Below, one piece after another: positions 46,146-55,111 of a DNA stretch of 64,000 nucleotides (its first letter is position 1; each line of letters opens with the position of its first letter). This DNA comes from Saccharothrix sp. NRRL B-16348. GTDB lineage: Bacteria; Actinomycetota; Actinomycetes; Mycobacteriales; Pseudonocardiaceae. A program made the translations under genes and the position numbers. The DNA lies in assembly GCF_001280085.1 (NCBI RefSeq), contig NZ_LGED01000013.1, positions 99,058-163,057 of the forward strand, read 5' to 3'. Under the pieces are notes generated by a model that was given only the letters and a program-made list of their open reading frames with translations, was not told where the DNA came from and ran no database searches.

Positions 46146-48388
46146 CGGTGTGGCGTCCCGAGGTCTTCGACCCGTCCGACGAGGGCGACCGCCACCGGCT
46201 CGACGGGCTCGTGGCGTCCGGGCGGGTGTGGGAGACCAGCGACACGTTGCGGGCGCAGCTGCGTGACCTGGCGAAGGCCCGCCGGCCCGGCGAACGTGAG
46301 GTCGACGTGGACGCGATCCTGGCCGGGACACCGCTGTCCGAGTACGGCCGGTGGGTCCACTACCCGTGGTCGGGCCGGCTCGTGCGGCTGCTGCCGCCCG
46401 CCGAGTTCCGCGAAGTGCGCCTGGACCGCAACCGGCCCAAGGTCTCGTCGGACGAGCTGGCGCGGCTCGCCGGGTTCACCGTGGGCGTCGCGGGACTGTC
46501 CGTGGGGAACGCCGTCGCGCTCACCCTCGCGCTGGAAGGCACGGTGGGGCACCTGCGGCTCGCCGACTTCGACACGCTCGACCTGTCCAACATGAACCGC
46601 GTCCGGGCCGGCGTGCACGACATCGGTCAGGCGAAGACCGTGCTCGCCGCGCGGCAGATCGCCGAGTTCGACCCGTACCTCGGCATTTCGCTGCTGGCCG
46701 GCGTCGGTCCGGGGAACGTCGAGGAGTTCCTGCTCGGCGGACCGGACCTGGGGCCGCCGCTGGACGCGGTGGTCGAGGAGTGCGACTCGCTGAGCGTGAA
46801 GTTCCTCCTGCGGCGGCGGGCGCGGGCGCACGGCCTGCCGGTGCTGATGGAGACCAGCGATCGGGGCATGCTCGACGTGGAGCGCTTCGACCTCGAACCG
46901 GGGCGTCCGCTGTTCCACGGGCTCGTCGGGGAGGCGGAGGACGTCGCCGACACCGGAGGTGACGCGGCGCGGGCGCGGATCGTGCTGCGCCTGGTCGACG
47001 GGCAGCGGATCTCGGCGAACCTGGCGGCGTCGTTCGTGGAGCTGGGGTCGACGATCTCCACCTGGCCGCAGCTGGCCTCCGACGTGACCCTCGGCGGCGC
47101 GAGCATGACCGCCGCGATCCGCAACCTGGCCCTGGGCGCGCCGATGCCGTCCGGACGCCGCTACCTGGACCTCGACACCGCCGTCCGCGAACCCGCCGTC
47201 CGCGAACCCGTGCCGCACCCCGAACCGGCCGCGCCCGACACCCAGCCGGCCCCACCCGTACCCCACCCGTCACACACCCCGCAGGTGCCCGATTCCTCCC
47301 ACACCCCACCAGTTCCACCGGTGCCCGATCTGGTGCGGTACCTGGTGGACCACGCGGTCCTCGCGCCGTCGGCCGGGAACGCCCAGCCGTGGCACTTCTA
47401 CTGGGCCGACGACCGGCTCTGGGTGGCGCACGACCGTGAGCGCGGCCGCAACCTCATGGACCCGCGCTCCCGCACGGCACTCCTGGCGCTGGGCGCGGCG
47501 GTGGAGAACGTGGTCGTCGCGGCCGCCGCCCGCGGACTGGCCGCCACCGTCGAGCCGTTCCCGTTCGGCGACGTCGTCGCCGCGATCACCACCCGACCCG
47601 GCGCGGCGGAGCCGGACGGCCTCCTGACCGCCTTGCGCCACCGCCGCACCCACCGCGCCCAAGGCGAGCGGTCACCCCTGGCCCCGGACGAGATCGCCGC
47701 GCTCACGGCCGCCGCCGCACACCACGGCGCCCGGCTGGACCTGTGCCTGCGCCCCGACGACCTGGCCGAACTCGGCCGGATCATCGGCGCCTGCGACCGG
47801 ATCCGGTTCCTGAACCCCCACCTCCACGCGGAACTGTTCGGCGAACTGCGGTTCGGGCCCGACGAGGCCCCGGACGGTGTCGCCATCGACACGCTGGCGT
47901 TGCCGCCTGGCGCCGACGAGATCCTCCGGCTCGTCGCCCGTCCGGAAGTCGCCGCCCGGCTCCGGCAGCTCGGTGGCGGCGCCCGCCTCGCGGAAGCAGC
48001 ACGGGACGCGGTGGACGGCGCGTCCGCCGTGGCGCTGCTGTCGGTCCGCGACGACACGCCGGAGAGCTGGCTCGCCGGTGGCCGTGCGATGCAACGGACC
48101 TGGCTGCGTGCCGGACAACTCGGCCTCGGAACGCACCCGATGACCACGGCGATCTACCTGTTCGACCTGCTGGACGGCCCGTCATCGGCGATCCTCGACG
48201 CCGCCGAAACCGCCGAGCTGCACGCCTTGCGCACCCGCTTCCACCAAGTGACCCCGAAGCCGGGCGGCCCGCCGGCCCTGCTGTCACACCTCACCCGGAC
48301 CACGGACCCCGCCGTGCCGTCCCGACGCCTGCCGGTCGACTCCGTGCTGATCGCCGGCCTCCCACCGGGACTCAGGACGCCGGGGTGA
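46142..48388 (+). CDS. E1-like (ThiF) / nitroreductase fusion, Rv1355c family
   Basis: A 748-residue fusion. Residues ~110-340 form a ThiF/E1-like adenylating domain (FTVGVAGLSVGNAVALTLA as the nucleotide loop, LRLADFDTLDLSNMNRVRAGVHDIGQAKT, DAVVEECDSLSVKFLLRRRA) without an obvious catalytic Cys. A Pro/His-rich linker (about 350-395, with tandem VREP and HPSHTP-like repeats) leads to a nitroreductase-like FMN domain (DHAVLAPSAGNAQPWHFYW ... HRRTHRAQGERSPL ... WLRAGQLGLGTHPMTTAIY). Domain order and length match the Rv1355c family. Function is unknown; adenylation of a peptide C-terminus coupled to a redox step is one possibility. The 3' end overlaps the MFS gene by 17 bp. Confidence 0.88.
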   Translation: MTVWRPEVFDPSDEGDRHRLDGLVASGRVWETSDTLRAQLRDLAKARRPGEREVDVDAILAGTPLSEYGRWVHYPWSGRLVRLLPPAEFREVRLDRNRPKVSSDELARLAGFTVGVAGLSVGNAVALTLALEGTVGHLRLADFDTLDLSNMNRVRAGVHDIGQAKTVLAARQIAEFDPYLGISLLAGVGPGNVEEFLLGGPDLGPPLDAVVEECDSLSVKFLLRRRARAHGLPVLMETSDRGMLDVERFDLEPGRPLFHGLVGEAEDVADTGGDAARARIVLRLVDGQRISANLAASFVELGSTISTWPQLASDVTLGGASMTAAIRNLALGAPMPSGRRYLDLDTAVREPAVREPVPHPEPAAPDTQPAPPVPHPSHTPQVPDSSHTPPVPPVPDLVRYLVDHAVLAPSAGNAQPWHFYWADDRLWVAHDRERGRNLMDPRSRTALLALGAAVENVVVAAAARGLAATVEPFPFGDVVAAITTRPGAAEPDGLLTALRHRRTHRAQGERSPLAPDEIAALTAAAAHHGARLDLCLRPDDLAELGRIIGACDRIRFLNPHLHAELFGELRFGPDEAPDGVAIDTLALPPGADEILRLVARPEVAARLRQLGGGARLAEAARDAVDGASAVALLSVRDDTPESWLAGGRAMQRTWLRAGQLGLGTHPMTTAIYLFDLLDGPSSAILDAAETAELHALRTRFHQVTPKPGGPPALLSHLTRTTDPAVPSRRLPVDSVLIAGLPPGLRTPG

Positions 48389-49805
48389 CGATGGCGGGCG
48401 CTGCCGCCGGACGCATCCGCGACGCGACGATCAGCGTGAGGACGACGACCGCGGCCATGGCGAGGAACACGTCGGAGTACGCGGCGCCCTCGTGCCCGTT
48501 GTAGAAGGGGTTGACCGCGGCGGCGCCGCTCTGCTGCCGCGCGGACACCAGGACGCCGAACACGGCCGGCCCGGTGCCGGCGCCCAGGAACTGGACTCCT
48601 TGGAGGATGCCGAGGCCGACACCGACCTGTTCCCCGGGCAGTTCACCCGCCGCGGCGCCGATGAGGGTCGTCATCACCAGGATGAAGCCGATGCCGATCC
48701 CGAGGATGCCGACGCCCGCCGGGATCGGCGAGGAGCCGCCGGTGAAGGTGGACAGGAACAGGGAGAACAGCCCGATGAGGGTGAGTCCGGTGAGCACCAG
48801 CGGTCGGGCGCCGACGCGGTCGGCGAGTCGGCCGATCAGCGGCGAGAGGGCGGCGACGGCGATCCCGGCCGGGATCATCACCAGCGCGCCCTGGCCCGGG
48901 GTGAGGCCGTTGACCTCGACCACCAGCAGCGAGACGAACACCAGGCCACCGAGGTTGACGATCATGGCCAGGAACGCGACCAGGATGCTGGTGCGGTAGA
49001 CGCGGTTCTTGAACAGCGAGGGCGGGACGAACGGCTGGTCGACCCGGGCGGTGCGCCACCCGAACAGGACCAGCGCCACGATCGCGACCAGGAGGCTGCC
49101 CCAGGCCGACGGCGCGGGGAAACCGGAGACCTGCGCCTGGGTCATGCCGAACAGGACGAGGCCCGCGCCGAGACCGAGGAGGATGCCGCCGGGGACGTCG
49201 ATCCGGCCGACGCCCACCGGCGCCTCGTCCGGGAGCACGCGCAGCGCCGCGGGCAGCAGCACCAGCGAGATCACCACCATGATCCAGAAGAGCGCGGGCC
49301 AGCCGAGCAGCTGACCGACCCCGCCGCCCACCGCCGGACCGGCCGCGGTGCCGATGCCCGCGCCCGCGGAGACCACGCCGATGCCGACGCCGCGCCTCTC
49401 GGCGGGCAGCAGGCGGGTGACGGCGATGATCGAGAGCACCGGGATGGCGGCGGCGCCGATGCCCGTGACGATCCGGCCGGCCACCAGCACGTACAGGCTC
49501 GGGGCGAGCGCGCAGACCAAGCTGCCGGCGGCGTAGACCAGCAGCGCGAAGACGAACAGGCGCCGCAGGCTCACCCGGTCGGAGACGCGTCCGTAGAGCG
49601 GGATGCCGACCGAGAACATCAGCAGGAACCCGGTGACCACCCACGCGAGTTCCGCCTCGGTGGCGCCGAACTCGGCCCCGATGGCCGGGAGCATCAGGTT
49701 GACCATGTCGCCTGCGGTGACCGTGACCAGGATCGCGGCCATCAGCAGCGACAGCAACGCCACTCCCGCTCCGGTCCGCTCGGTCGTGGTCGACGGTGAA
49801 GTCAT
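48372..49805 (-). CDS. MFS exporter (DHA2-like, drug/metabolite efflux)
   Basis: A 477-residue transporter with ~14 helices. ATG 49805 follows GGAGGA. Family motifs: WVVTGFLLMFSVGIPLYGRVSDRVSLRRLF (motif A) and GRIVTGIGAAAIPVLS, SAGAGIGTAAGPAVGGGVGQLLGWPALFWI (motif C region, antiporter type). An Rrf2-type operator lies 23 nt upstream, and the Rrf2 gene is next door. The position next to the thiopeptide-type operon suggests export of, or resistance to, its product. Confidence 0.9.
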   Translation of the reverse strand: MTSPSTTTERTGAGVALLSLLMAAILVTVTAGDMVNLMLPAIGAEFGATEAELAWVVTGFLLMFSVGIPLYGRVSDRVSLRRLFVFALLVYAAGSLVCALAPSLYVLVAGRIVTGIGAAAIPVLSIIAVTRLLPAERRGVGIGVVSAGAGIGTAAGPAVGGGVGQLLGWPALFWIMVVISLVLLPAALRVLPDEAPVGVGRIDVPGGILLGLGAGLVLFGMTQAQVSGFPAPSAWGSLLVAIVALVLFGWRTARVDQPFVPPSLFKNRVYRTSILVAFLAMIVNLGGLVFVSLLVVEVNGLTPGQGALVMIPAGIAVAALSPLIGRLADRVGARPLVLTGLTLIGLFSLFLSTFTGGSSPIPAGVGILGIGIGFILVMTTLIGAAAGELPGEQVGVGLGILQGVQFLGAGTGPAVFGVLVSARQQSGAAAVNPFYNGHEGAAYSDVFLAMAAVVVLTLIVASRMRPAAAPAIVTPAS

Positions 49806-49827
49806 GCGCGACGTCCTCCGGACAGAT

Positions 49828-49846
49828 AACTGCAACCGTTGTGGTT
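49828..49846. promoter_or_regulatory. Rrf2 operator candidate at the MFS promoter
   Basis: AACTGCAACCGTTGTGGTT fits the dyad AAC-nn-CAAC-n-GTTG-nn-GTT at every fixed position. A near copy of the left half (AACTGCAAC) recurs in front of the Rrf2 gene at 50375. Confidence 0.55.
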
Positions 49847-49895
49847 ACATTTTGGGCGAAAAGAAGGCGGAGGCAGTGCCTCCGCGGTCGGCCGG

Positions 49896-50345
49896 CTAGT
49901 GCGCCCGCTGCGCCAGGTCGCGCTCGCTCGCCAGCACCTGGCGGACCAGGTCGGCGATCGTCGTCCGACCGAGCCGCTCGGCCATGGCCCGCTCCGCGTC
50001 CCGGAACTCCACTTCGAGCAGGCGCTCCATGTTGCGCCCCACCTCGCACTCGGCGCTCGGCGGGTGTGGGTGCGAGGCCAGCAGCGGCCCCTCCTCCAAG
50101 GCGGCGTAGGCGTCGTGGAGCGTGATCCCGCCGGCGGGCCGCGCCAGCGACCAGCCGCCGTTGCGCCCCTCCGTGGACACGACCAGGCCGGCGACCCGCA
50201 GGCTCCCGAGAATCCGTCGCACCAGCACCGGGTTGCTCCTGAGGCTGTCGGCGATCTCCGCCGACGTCAACGACTTGTCGTCCCAGCGCGCCAACATCGT
50301 GAGCGCGTGGATCGCGACCGCGCTCTTGCTGCTGACAGCCACCAC
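49896..50345 (-). CDS. Rrf2-family transcriptional regulator
   Basis: A 149-residue winged-helix regulator starting with GTG 50345 (GTG GTG GCT GTC) after GAGG. The Rrf2 pattern is clear: SSKSAVAIHALTMLARW, TSAEIADSLRSNPVLVRRILGSLRVAGLVVSTEGRNGGWSLARP. Only one Cys (SAECEVGRN) lies in the region where NsrR/IscR have three, so an Fe-S cluster of the usual type is unlikely; it may sense by another mechanism. It sits between the MFS gene and the thiopeptide operon, both on the same strand. Confidence 0.9.
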   Translation of the reverse strand: MVAVSSKSAVAIHALTMLARWDDKSLTSAEIADSLRSNPVLVRRILGSLRVAGLVVSTEGRNGGWSLARPAGGITLHDAYAALEEGPLLASHPHPPSAECEVGRNMERLLEVEFRDAERAMAERLGRTTIADLVRQVLASERDLAQRAH

Positions 50346-50374
50346 TGCACCTCGCCTGGACCGGAACGGGGTCG

Positions 50375-50399
50375 AACTGCAACGAAGTTAGTGACAGTT
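50375..50399. promoter_or_regulatory. Second Rrf2-type site, at the rrf2-type gene promoter
   Basis: AACTGCAAC (50375-50383) followed by CAGTT at 50395-50399, an interrupted dyad (AACTG...CAGTT), 30 nt before the GTG. It suggests autoregulation by the same protein that acts at the MFS promoter. Confidence 0.4.
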
Positions 50400-50422
50400 C
50401 GCCGGGCGTGTCAACCCGCGCG

Positions 50423-51553
50423 TCAGGTCGCCGCGTTGGGGTGGAACTCCACGTAGGTCCGGATGGTGTCCACGGCGGAGATGCCGTAGATCTCCTCCAC
50501 CGCGTTCGCCGCCGCGTGGCAGGTGCGGAACCGCTGGAACGGGGTCAGGCCCAGCCGGTTGACCTGGAGGTAGGTGCAGTTGAGGAGGAACCGGTAGCGG
50601 AGGAAGTCCGGGTTGCGGAAGACGGCCTCGCGGTAGGCGCGGTTGCCGAACATCAGCTCGTGCATCGGGGCGACGGGTCGGCTGGCGGGCCGGTCGGGCG
50701 GCTCGGCTGGCGCCGGCGGGAAGACGAGGTCCTGCTCGATCAGCGGTTCGACGCGTCGGCCGTACTCGTGGCACCGGGTGGCCCACCGACGGGCGTACGG
50801 CGTGGTGTTCGCGCCGCCCTGCAGGGTGGCGAGCACGGCCCGCGTCCGGGCGACGACGGTCTCGCGGTGCGCCTCGTAGTGCGCGTCGAACGACGCCCGC
50901 ACGGCGTCCGGGTCGGCGCACGAGTGCAGGAACCCCTCGGCGTGCGAGCGGTACGACGCGAAGCCGGCCGTGATGGGCGGGCACGCGGCCACCGTCGTGG
51001 CCAGCATCAACTCCAACGCGATGAGCTCCTTGGCGTCGGCGCCCGCGCGGGCCCGGTCGAGCATCCGGAACAGCAGGTTCGTGCTCTCGGACGCGAATGA
51101 GGCCATCAGCTCGCCGGTCTCCGCGCTGCGGATCACGTGCGGCCGGGTGTCGTAGGGCTGCTCGTGGATGGAGTTGTCCGGGAACCACGGCACGAGCGGC
51201 CCGTGCTCCTTCTCGCGGCGGGCCAGGAGCCGGTGCTGGGCCAGTTCGTGCTCGAGGTCGGGCACGGTCGTGGACGGGTGCGCGGCCAGGTAGCCGCCGA
51301 CCACGGCCTCGACGCGCGGCCGGACCACGCGGGCCCACGTGTCCGGGTCGGTCTTGGCGAACAGGCGCAGGTGGGGACCTTGCCGCCAGTGCCGGGCGAG
51401 GTAGAGGCCCGCCACCCGGGAACGCAGCTGCTGGAAGACGGGGCGGATCGCGTCGAGGATGAGCCGGTCCTTGTCCGGGTCGTAGTAGTAGACGTGCAGG
51501 CAGTGCCAGGTGGTGCGGGTGTCCAGGTGGGTGGGTTCGGTCTCGACGGTCAC
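50423..51553 (-). CDS. Thiopeptide-type biosynthesis protein, SpaB_C-like (second copy)
   Basis: A 376-residue protein. GTG 51553 overlaps the stop of the preceding gene (GTGA). It begins with the SpaB_C/thiopeptide-ocin signature (TWHCLHVYYYDPDKDRLILDAIRPVFQQL, GLYLARHWRQGPHLRLFAK) and ends with helices (FLLNCTYLQVNRLGLTPFQRFR). In thiopeptide clusters proteins of this family either eliminate glutamate from glutamyl-Ser/Thr (TbtC type) or perform the formal [4+2] closure of two dehydroalanines (TbtD type). This one is the longer and last in the operon; which activity it has is not decidable from motifs alone. Confidence 0.83.
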   Translation of the reverse strand: MTVETEPTHLDTRTTWHCLHVYYYDPDKDRLILDAIRPVFQQLRSRVAGLYLARHWRQGPHLRLFAKTDPDTWARVVRPRVEAVVGGYLAAHPSTTVPDLEHELAQHRLLARREKEHGPLVPWFPDNSIHEQPYDTRPHVIRSAETGELMASFASESTNLLFRMLDRARAGADAKELIALELMLATTVAACPPITAGFASYRSHAEGFLHSCADPDAVRASFDAHYEAHRETVVARTRAVLATLQGGANTTPYARRWATRCHEYGRRVEPLIEQDLVFPPAPAEPPDRPASRPVAPMHELMFGNRAYREAVFRNPDFLRYRFLLNCTYLQVNRLGLTPFQRFRTCHAAANAVEEIYGISAVDTIRTYVEFHPNAAT

Positions 51554-52527
51554 AGCGGTGCCACCTCGTCGCGGAGTTCGGGCAGTTCGGACAGCGTTCG
51601 GGCGGTGAGCGAGGCCAGACGCGCCTCGGTGGCCGCCGAGAGGCCGAGGCGGTTGCACAGCAGGTGCGCGCAGCGCAGGACCACGTACGGGACCACCGGG
51701 TCGTCGGGTCGCAGCGCCCGCGCCAGCCCCGCGAACGGCGACAGCGCGTCCACGGGCGCGAAGTCGCCACGCGCCCGCAGGCCCGACAGGGTCGCGTGCA
51801 GGGCCCGGATCGACAGCCACCACGCCGCGAGGACGTCGGTGTGCGCGAGGTCGGCGGGGTCGGACGACGCGTGCTCCCACAGCCGCCGGGTCTGGTCGCG
51901 CAGGTCGTCACGGCGGTCCGGGCGCACCGGTGACGGCTGTCGCGTCCGCACGGCGGCGAAGCGCGCGGCGGCCCGTTCCAGGTCGGGTTCGCACACCGCG
52001 AGGGCGATCGTGAGCATGGCCAGCGCCGCGCCCGCCCGTCGGTCGGGTGGCGCGGCGAGGAGGTGGACGGCGATGCGGCTGGAGTCGGTGAAGTGCCGTT
52101 CGACCGCGCACAACGCCCGGCCGTCGCCGTAGGCGTGGTGTTCGGGCTCGTAGGCGATGAACTCCACCGTGTCGACCGCCCTCAGCCGCCGGTCCCACCG
52201 GGCCAGCCGCTCGCCCTCGGCACGGCGGCGGGCGACGGCCTCGTACTCGTCCTGGGACCAGCCGCCGGGCGGCGAGGGGTGGTCGGCCAGGTGCCGCGCG
52301 CACGTCCGCGCGACCGCCGCCCGGACGTCGGCCGCCGGACCTTTGGTGAGCAGGCGCAGCCGCACGTGCGGTCCGCCCTCCCAGTAGCGGAGGAAGAACC
52401 AGCCGCCCACCCGGCCGGCGCGGGCCAGCTCCTCGCACAGCGGCGCCACCGCGCGCGTGACGAGCAGGTCCTGGTCGCCGCGGTGGAAGACGTGCGCGCC
52501 GACCCAGTCGCGAACCGGCTCAGCCAT
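51550..52527 (-). CDS. Thiopeptide-type biosynthesis protein, SpaB_C-like (first copy)
   Basis: A 325-residue protein. ATG 52527 overlaps the LanB-type gene's stop by 8 nt. SpaB_C-type signature at the N-terminus (VGAHVFHRGDQDLLVTRAVAPLCEELARAG, WFFLRYWEGGPHVRLRLL) and a helical C-terminus (RCAHLLCNRLGLSAATEARLASL). It is a candidate glutamate-elimination partner of the LanB protein, which has no C-terminal elimination domain of its own. Alternatively it is the pyridine-forming enzyme and the 376-residue copy does elimination. Confidence 0.83.
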   Translation of the reverse strand: MAEPVRDWVGAHVFHRGDQDLLVTRAVAPLCEELARAGRVGGWFFLRYWEGGPHVRLRLLTKGPAADVRAAVARTCARHLADHPSPPGGWSQDEYEAVARRRAEGERLARWDRRLRAVDTVEFIAYEPEHHAYGDGRALCAVERHFTDSSRIAVHLLAAPPDRRAGAALAMLTIALAVCEPDLERAAARFAAVRTRQPSPVRPDRRDDLRDQTRRLWEHASSDPADLAHTDVLAAWWLSIRALHATLSGLRARGDFAPVDALSPFAGLARALRPDDPVVPYVVLRCAHLLCNRLGLSAATEARLASLTARTLSELPELRDEVAPL

Positions 52528-55012
52528 GCGGGTCCGTCGCGGACAGCTCGAAGACGTACTCGGTGACGCGGCGCGCGTGCGTGCCGTGGCGCGGCGCGTC
52601 CGCCGGGTCGGGCAGCGCTTCCTCGAACACCACGGTGGCGTCCGACCCGCGCGGCAGAAACGGCAGCGGGAACCAGCCGGCGAAGTCGACGTAGACCGGC
52701 TTGCGCGACGCGTCACGACGGCCGGTCGTGCGGACGAAGCACCGCCGCGGGATGCCGTGGGCGTCGCGCCGGCGGGCGAGCGCCGGCAGGAAGTCCGCGT
52801 CCGACCGGCCCTTCAGCCGGGCGGGCAGGTCCGCGGCGGGCACCCGCCACCCGGCTCGGGCGAGCACGACCCGGCCGACCGCCAGCCACGGCCTGCGCCG
52901 GACGCCGTCGACCGGCGCGCGCCAGCCCACGTCGTCCCAGTGCGGGTGGGGCGCGAACGCGGTCTGCGGTTCGCCGAACACCGCCACCATGAACCGCAAC
53001 GCGGGCGGCAGCGCGCCTTCGACGAGCATGCCGAGGGCGAGCGGGCACACCTCCCGACCGTGGTCGTCGCACAGCAGCAGCCAGCCGGAGGCCGCGTCGT
53101 GCCGGACCCACAGGTCGGTCGGCGGCAGCCCGCCCGGCTCACCGCCGGGGTAGTCGATGACGTGGGGCACGGCCGCCGCCCGCTGGTTGAGCTGCGAGCC
53201 GAACGCCGCCCGGCACTCGGCCAACGCCACGTCCCGGCTCGGCACGGGCGCGCGGACCGGGGTGGCGACGCCGGCGGCGGCGAGGAGGTGCTCGATCCGG
53301 GTGATGCCCCAGCCGTAGCCGGTGCGCACGGTGTTGAGCACGAACCCCGGCCCGTCCGGGCCCGGCAGTTCCTGGCCGTAGCAGCACACCGACCGCGGCG
53401 CGCGGACGTGCGCGGGCCAGGACGCGGCGAGCTTCGCGAGCACCTGCGGGTCCACCGACACGGTCTCCCGGACGCCGTCGTCGTCGCCGTACAGCCCGGC
53501 GGCGACGGACCGCCACGGCCTGGACGTGGTGCGCGGACCGGGATCGGCGCGGTACGCCCGGTACAGCTGCGGGAACGGCACCCGCGCCGAGGAGCCGAAC
53601 GTGGCGCGGAAGAACTCGGCGAGCCGCAGCTTCAGCGGCAGGGAACGGTCCATCACGCCGAGGAAACCGCGGATCGCCTCCAAGTCCTCGAACACCGGCT
53701 GCCACCGCTCGCGCGAGCGGACGACCACCGGCCGGGGCAGGACCGCGTTCTCCAGCACCACGGACCGGTCCGGCGGCCACGGCGCCCGGCCGAGGCCGGT
53801 GAGCAGCCCGTCGAGCAGGTCGCGCACCTGCCGCAGGCCTTCGACGCGGTGCGCGGCCGTGGTCAGGGTCCGGTAGCCGGCCACCGCCGCGCCCAGGTCC
53901 CGCAGCCGCTGTGGCCAGGGTGATCCGGCGGCGTGGGCGTCGGCACAGCGCGCGAAGTGGTCCAGCGGGTCGGGCGACTGGTCCGGGAACGGCCGCTTCG
54001 GCTCCAGCAAACCCAGCGACACCAGCTCGTCCACGTAGTCGCGCGCGCGTTCGTCAGTCGGCGTCGCCAAGTGGCGGCCGAGCGACCCGACGGTGGGTTC
54101 CGGTGCGGTGCGGACGAAGTCCAGCACGTCGCGCACGGTGTCCGTCGCGGCGACAGAGACGATCGGCTCGCCGTCGCCGGCGCCGAGGAACCAGCACCGG
54201 CCGCCGTCCCGCTCGACCGACGGGTTCACCCGGAGGCCGACGTGCTCGCGCAGCTCCGGACGCTCGGCCAGGGCGGACCACAGCGCGAGCACCGCGGACC
54301 GGTCCAGCTCCACCACACCGCACCAGCCGAGGTCGCCCGAGAGCTGCACCGCCGGGCCGCCACCCGCCCACTCGCCCAGCCCGCTCAACGTGAACGACGC
54401 GTACGGGCTCGGTTTCGCCACCGCACGGGCGAGGTACTTCGCCAGGCTCGCCACCGCGCGGGGACGCGGGGACGCCCGGTCGTCGAGCCACCGGGACGCC
54501 GACCGCGTGAGGTCTGGGCTGCCCAGCACGAGCGCGAACCGGAACGCGTCCCGTCCGGCCGCGACCCGCAACGCCTCCCGTGCCGCGGCCCGGTCGGCGG
54601 CGAGCAGCGCCGGCACCGTCCCCGCCGGCCCACCGGCGCACGCCACCGCGTCGGCCCAGCGCTCCACCCGTTCCCCGATGCCGCCGGGCAACGACCGCCG
54701 CGCCGACCACACCCGTCCCGTCGGCCGCCTGCCCTGGAACACCGCCCGCCGCAACGCGACCAGGAACGGCCGGTCCTCATCCGCGCACCGTCCGATCACC
54801 GGGTGCAGCAGGTCGGACAACGCCGCGCCCTCGTCCCGCAGCCACCGTTGAAGCGCGACGACGTCCTCCGCGACCGCCCACGCGCGCTCGCACCGCACGG
54901 CTGCGAGATCGGCCACGGGCGCGCCGCCCACCCGCACGCCGAACACGCCGCCCGACCGGAACCCGGCCGCCGCAGGTCCGGGCGTGCGGCCGGTGCATGC
55001 CTTGCGCGGCAA
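52520..55012 (-). CDS. LanB-type lantibiotic dehydratase, glutamylation domain (TbtB-like)
   Basis: An 830-residue protein. TTG 55012 has GGAGGG 5 nt upstream. Typical split-LanB features: RCADEDRPFLVALRRAVFQG, a conserved SLAKYLARAVAKPSPYASFTLSGLGEW block, FFRATFGSSARVPFPQLYRAY, and the late RKPVYVDFAGWFPLPFLPRG with TVVFEEALPDP. In thiopeptide and class I lanthipeptide systems this domain transfers glutamate from glutamyl-tRNA to Ser/Thr. The elimination step must be supplied by a separate SpaB_C protein, consistent with the two encoded just downstream. Confidence 0.9.
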   Translation of the reverse strand: MPRKACTGRTPGPAAAGFRSGGVFGVRVGGAPVADLAAVRCERAWAVAEDVVALQRWLRDEGAALSDLLHPVIGRCADEDRPFLVALRRAVFQGRRPTGRVWSARRSLPGGIGERVERWADAVACAGGPAGTVPALLAADRAAAREALRVAAGRDAFRFALVLGSPDLTRSASRWLDDRASPRPRAVASLAKYLARAVAKPSPYASFTLSGLGEWAGGGPAVQLSGDLGWCGVVELDRSAVLALWSALAERPELREHVGLRVNPSVERDGGRCWFLGAGDGEPIVSVAATDTVRDVLDFVRTAPEPTVGSLGRHLATPTDERARDYVDELVSLGLLEPKRPFPDQSPDPLDHFARCADAHAAGSPWPQRLRDLGAAVAGYRTLTTAAHRVEGLRQVRDLLDGLLTGLGRAPWPPDRSVVLENAVLPRPVVVRSRERWQPVFEDLEAIRGFLGVMDRSLPLKLRLAEFFRATFGSSARVPFPQLYRAYRADPGPRTTSRPWRSVAAGLYGDDDGVRETVSVDPQVLAKLAASWPAHVRAPRSVCCYGQELPGPDGPGFVLNTVRTGYGWGITRIEHLLAAAGVATPVRAPVPSRDVALAECRAAFGSQLNQRAAAVPHVIDYPGGEPGGLPPTDLWVRHDAASGWLLLCDDHGREVCPLALGMLVEGALPPALRFMVAVFGEPQTAFAPHPHWDDVGWRAPVDGVRRRPWLAVGRVVLARAGWRVPAADLPARLKGRSDADFLPALARRRDAHGIPRRCFVRTTGRRDASRKPVYVDFAGWFPLPFLPRGSDATVVFEEALPDPADAPRHGTHARRVTEYVFELSATDPHG

Positions 55013-55111
55013 CGGTTCCCTCCAGACGTCGTACCGACGCGGAGGTGCGGCAACCCCCGAGGCTCCCGCACCCCCGCCCGCCGATCGGCTCGCGCGGACC
55101 CGCTCCCTCGG
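55013..55111. other. Gap between precursor and LanB gene
   Basis: 99 bp between the precursor stop and the TTG of the LanB-type gene, containing only the GGAGGG RBS of the latter. I saw no clear attenuator hairpin. Confidence 0.3.
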
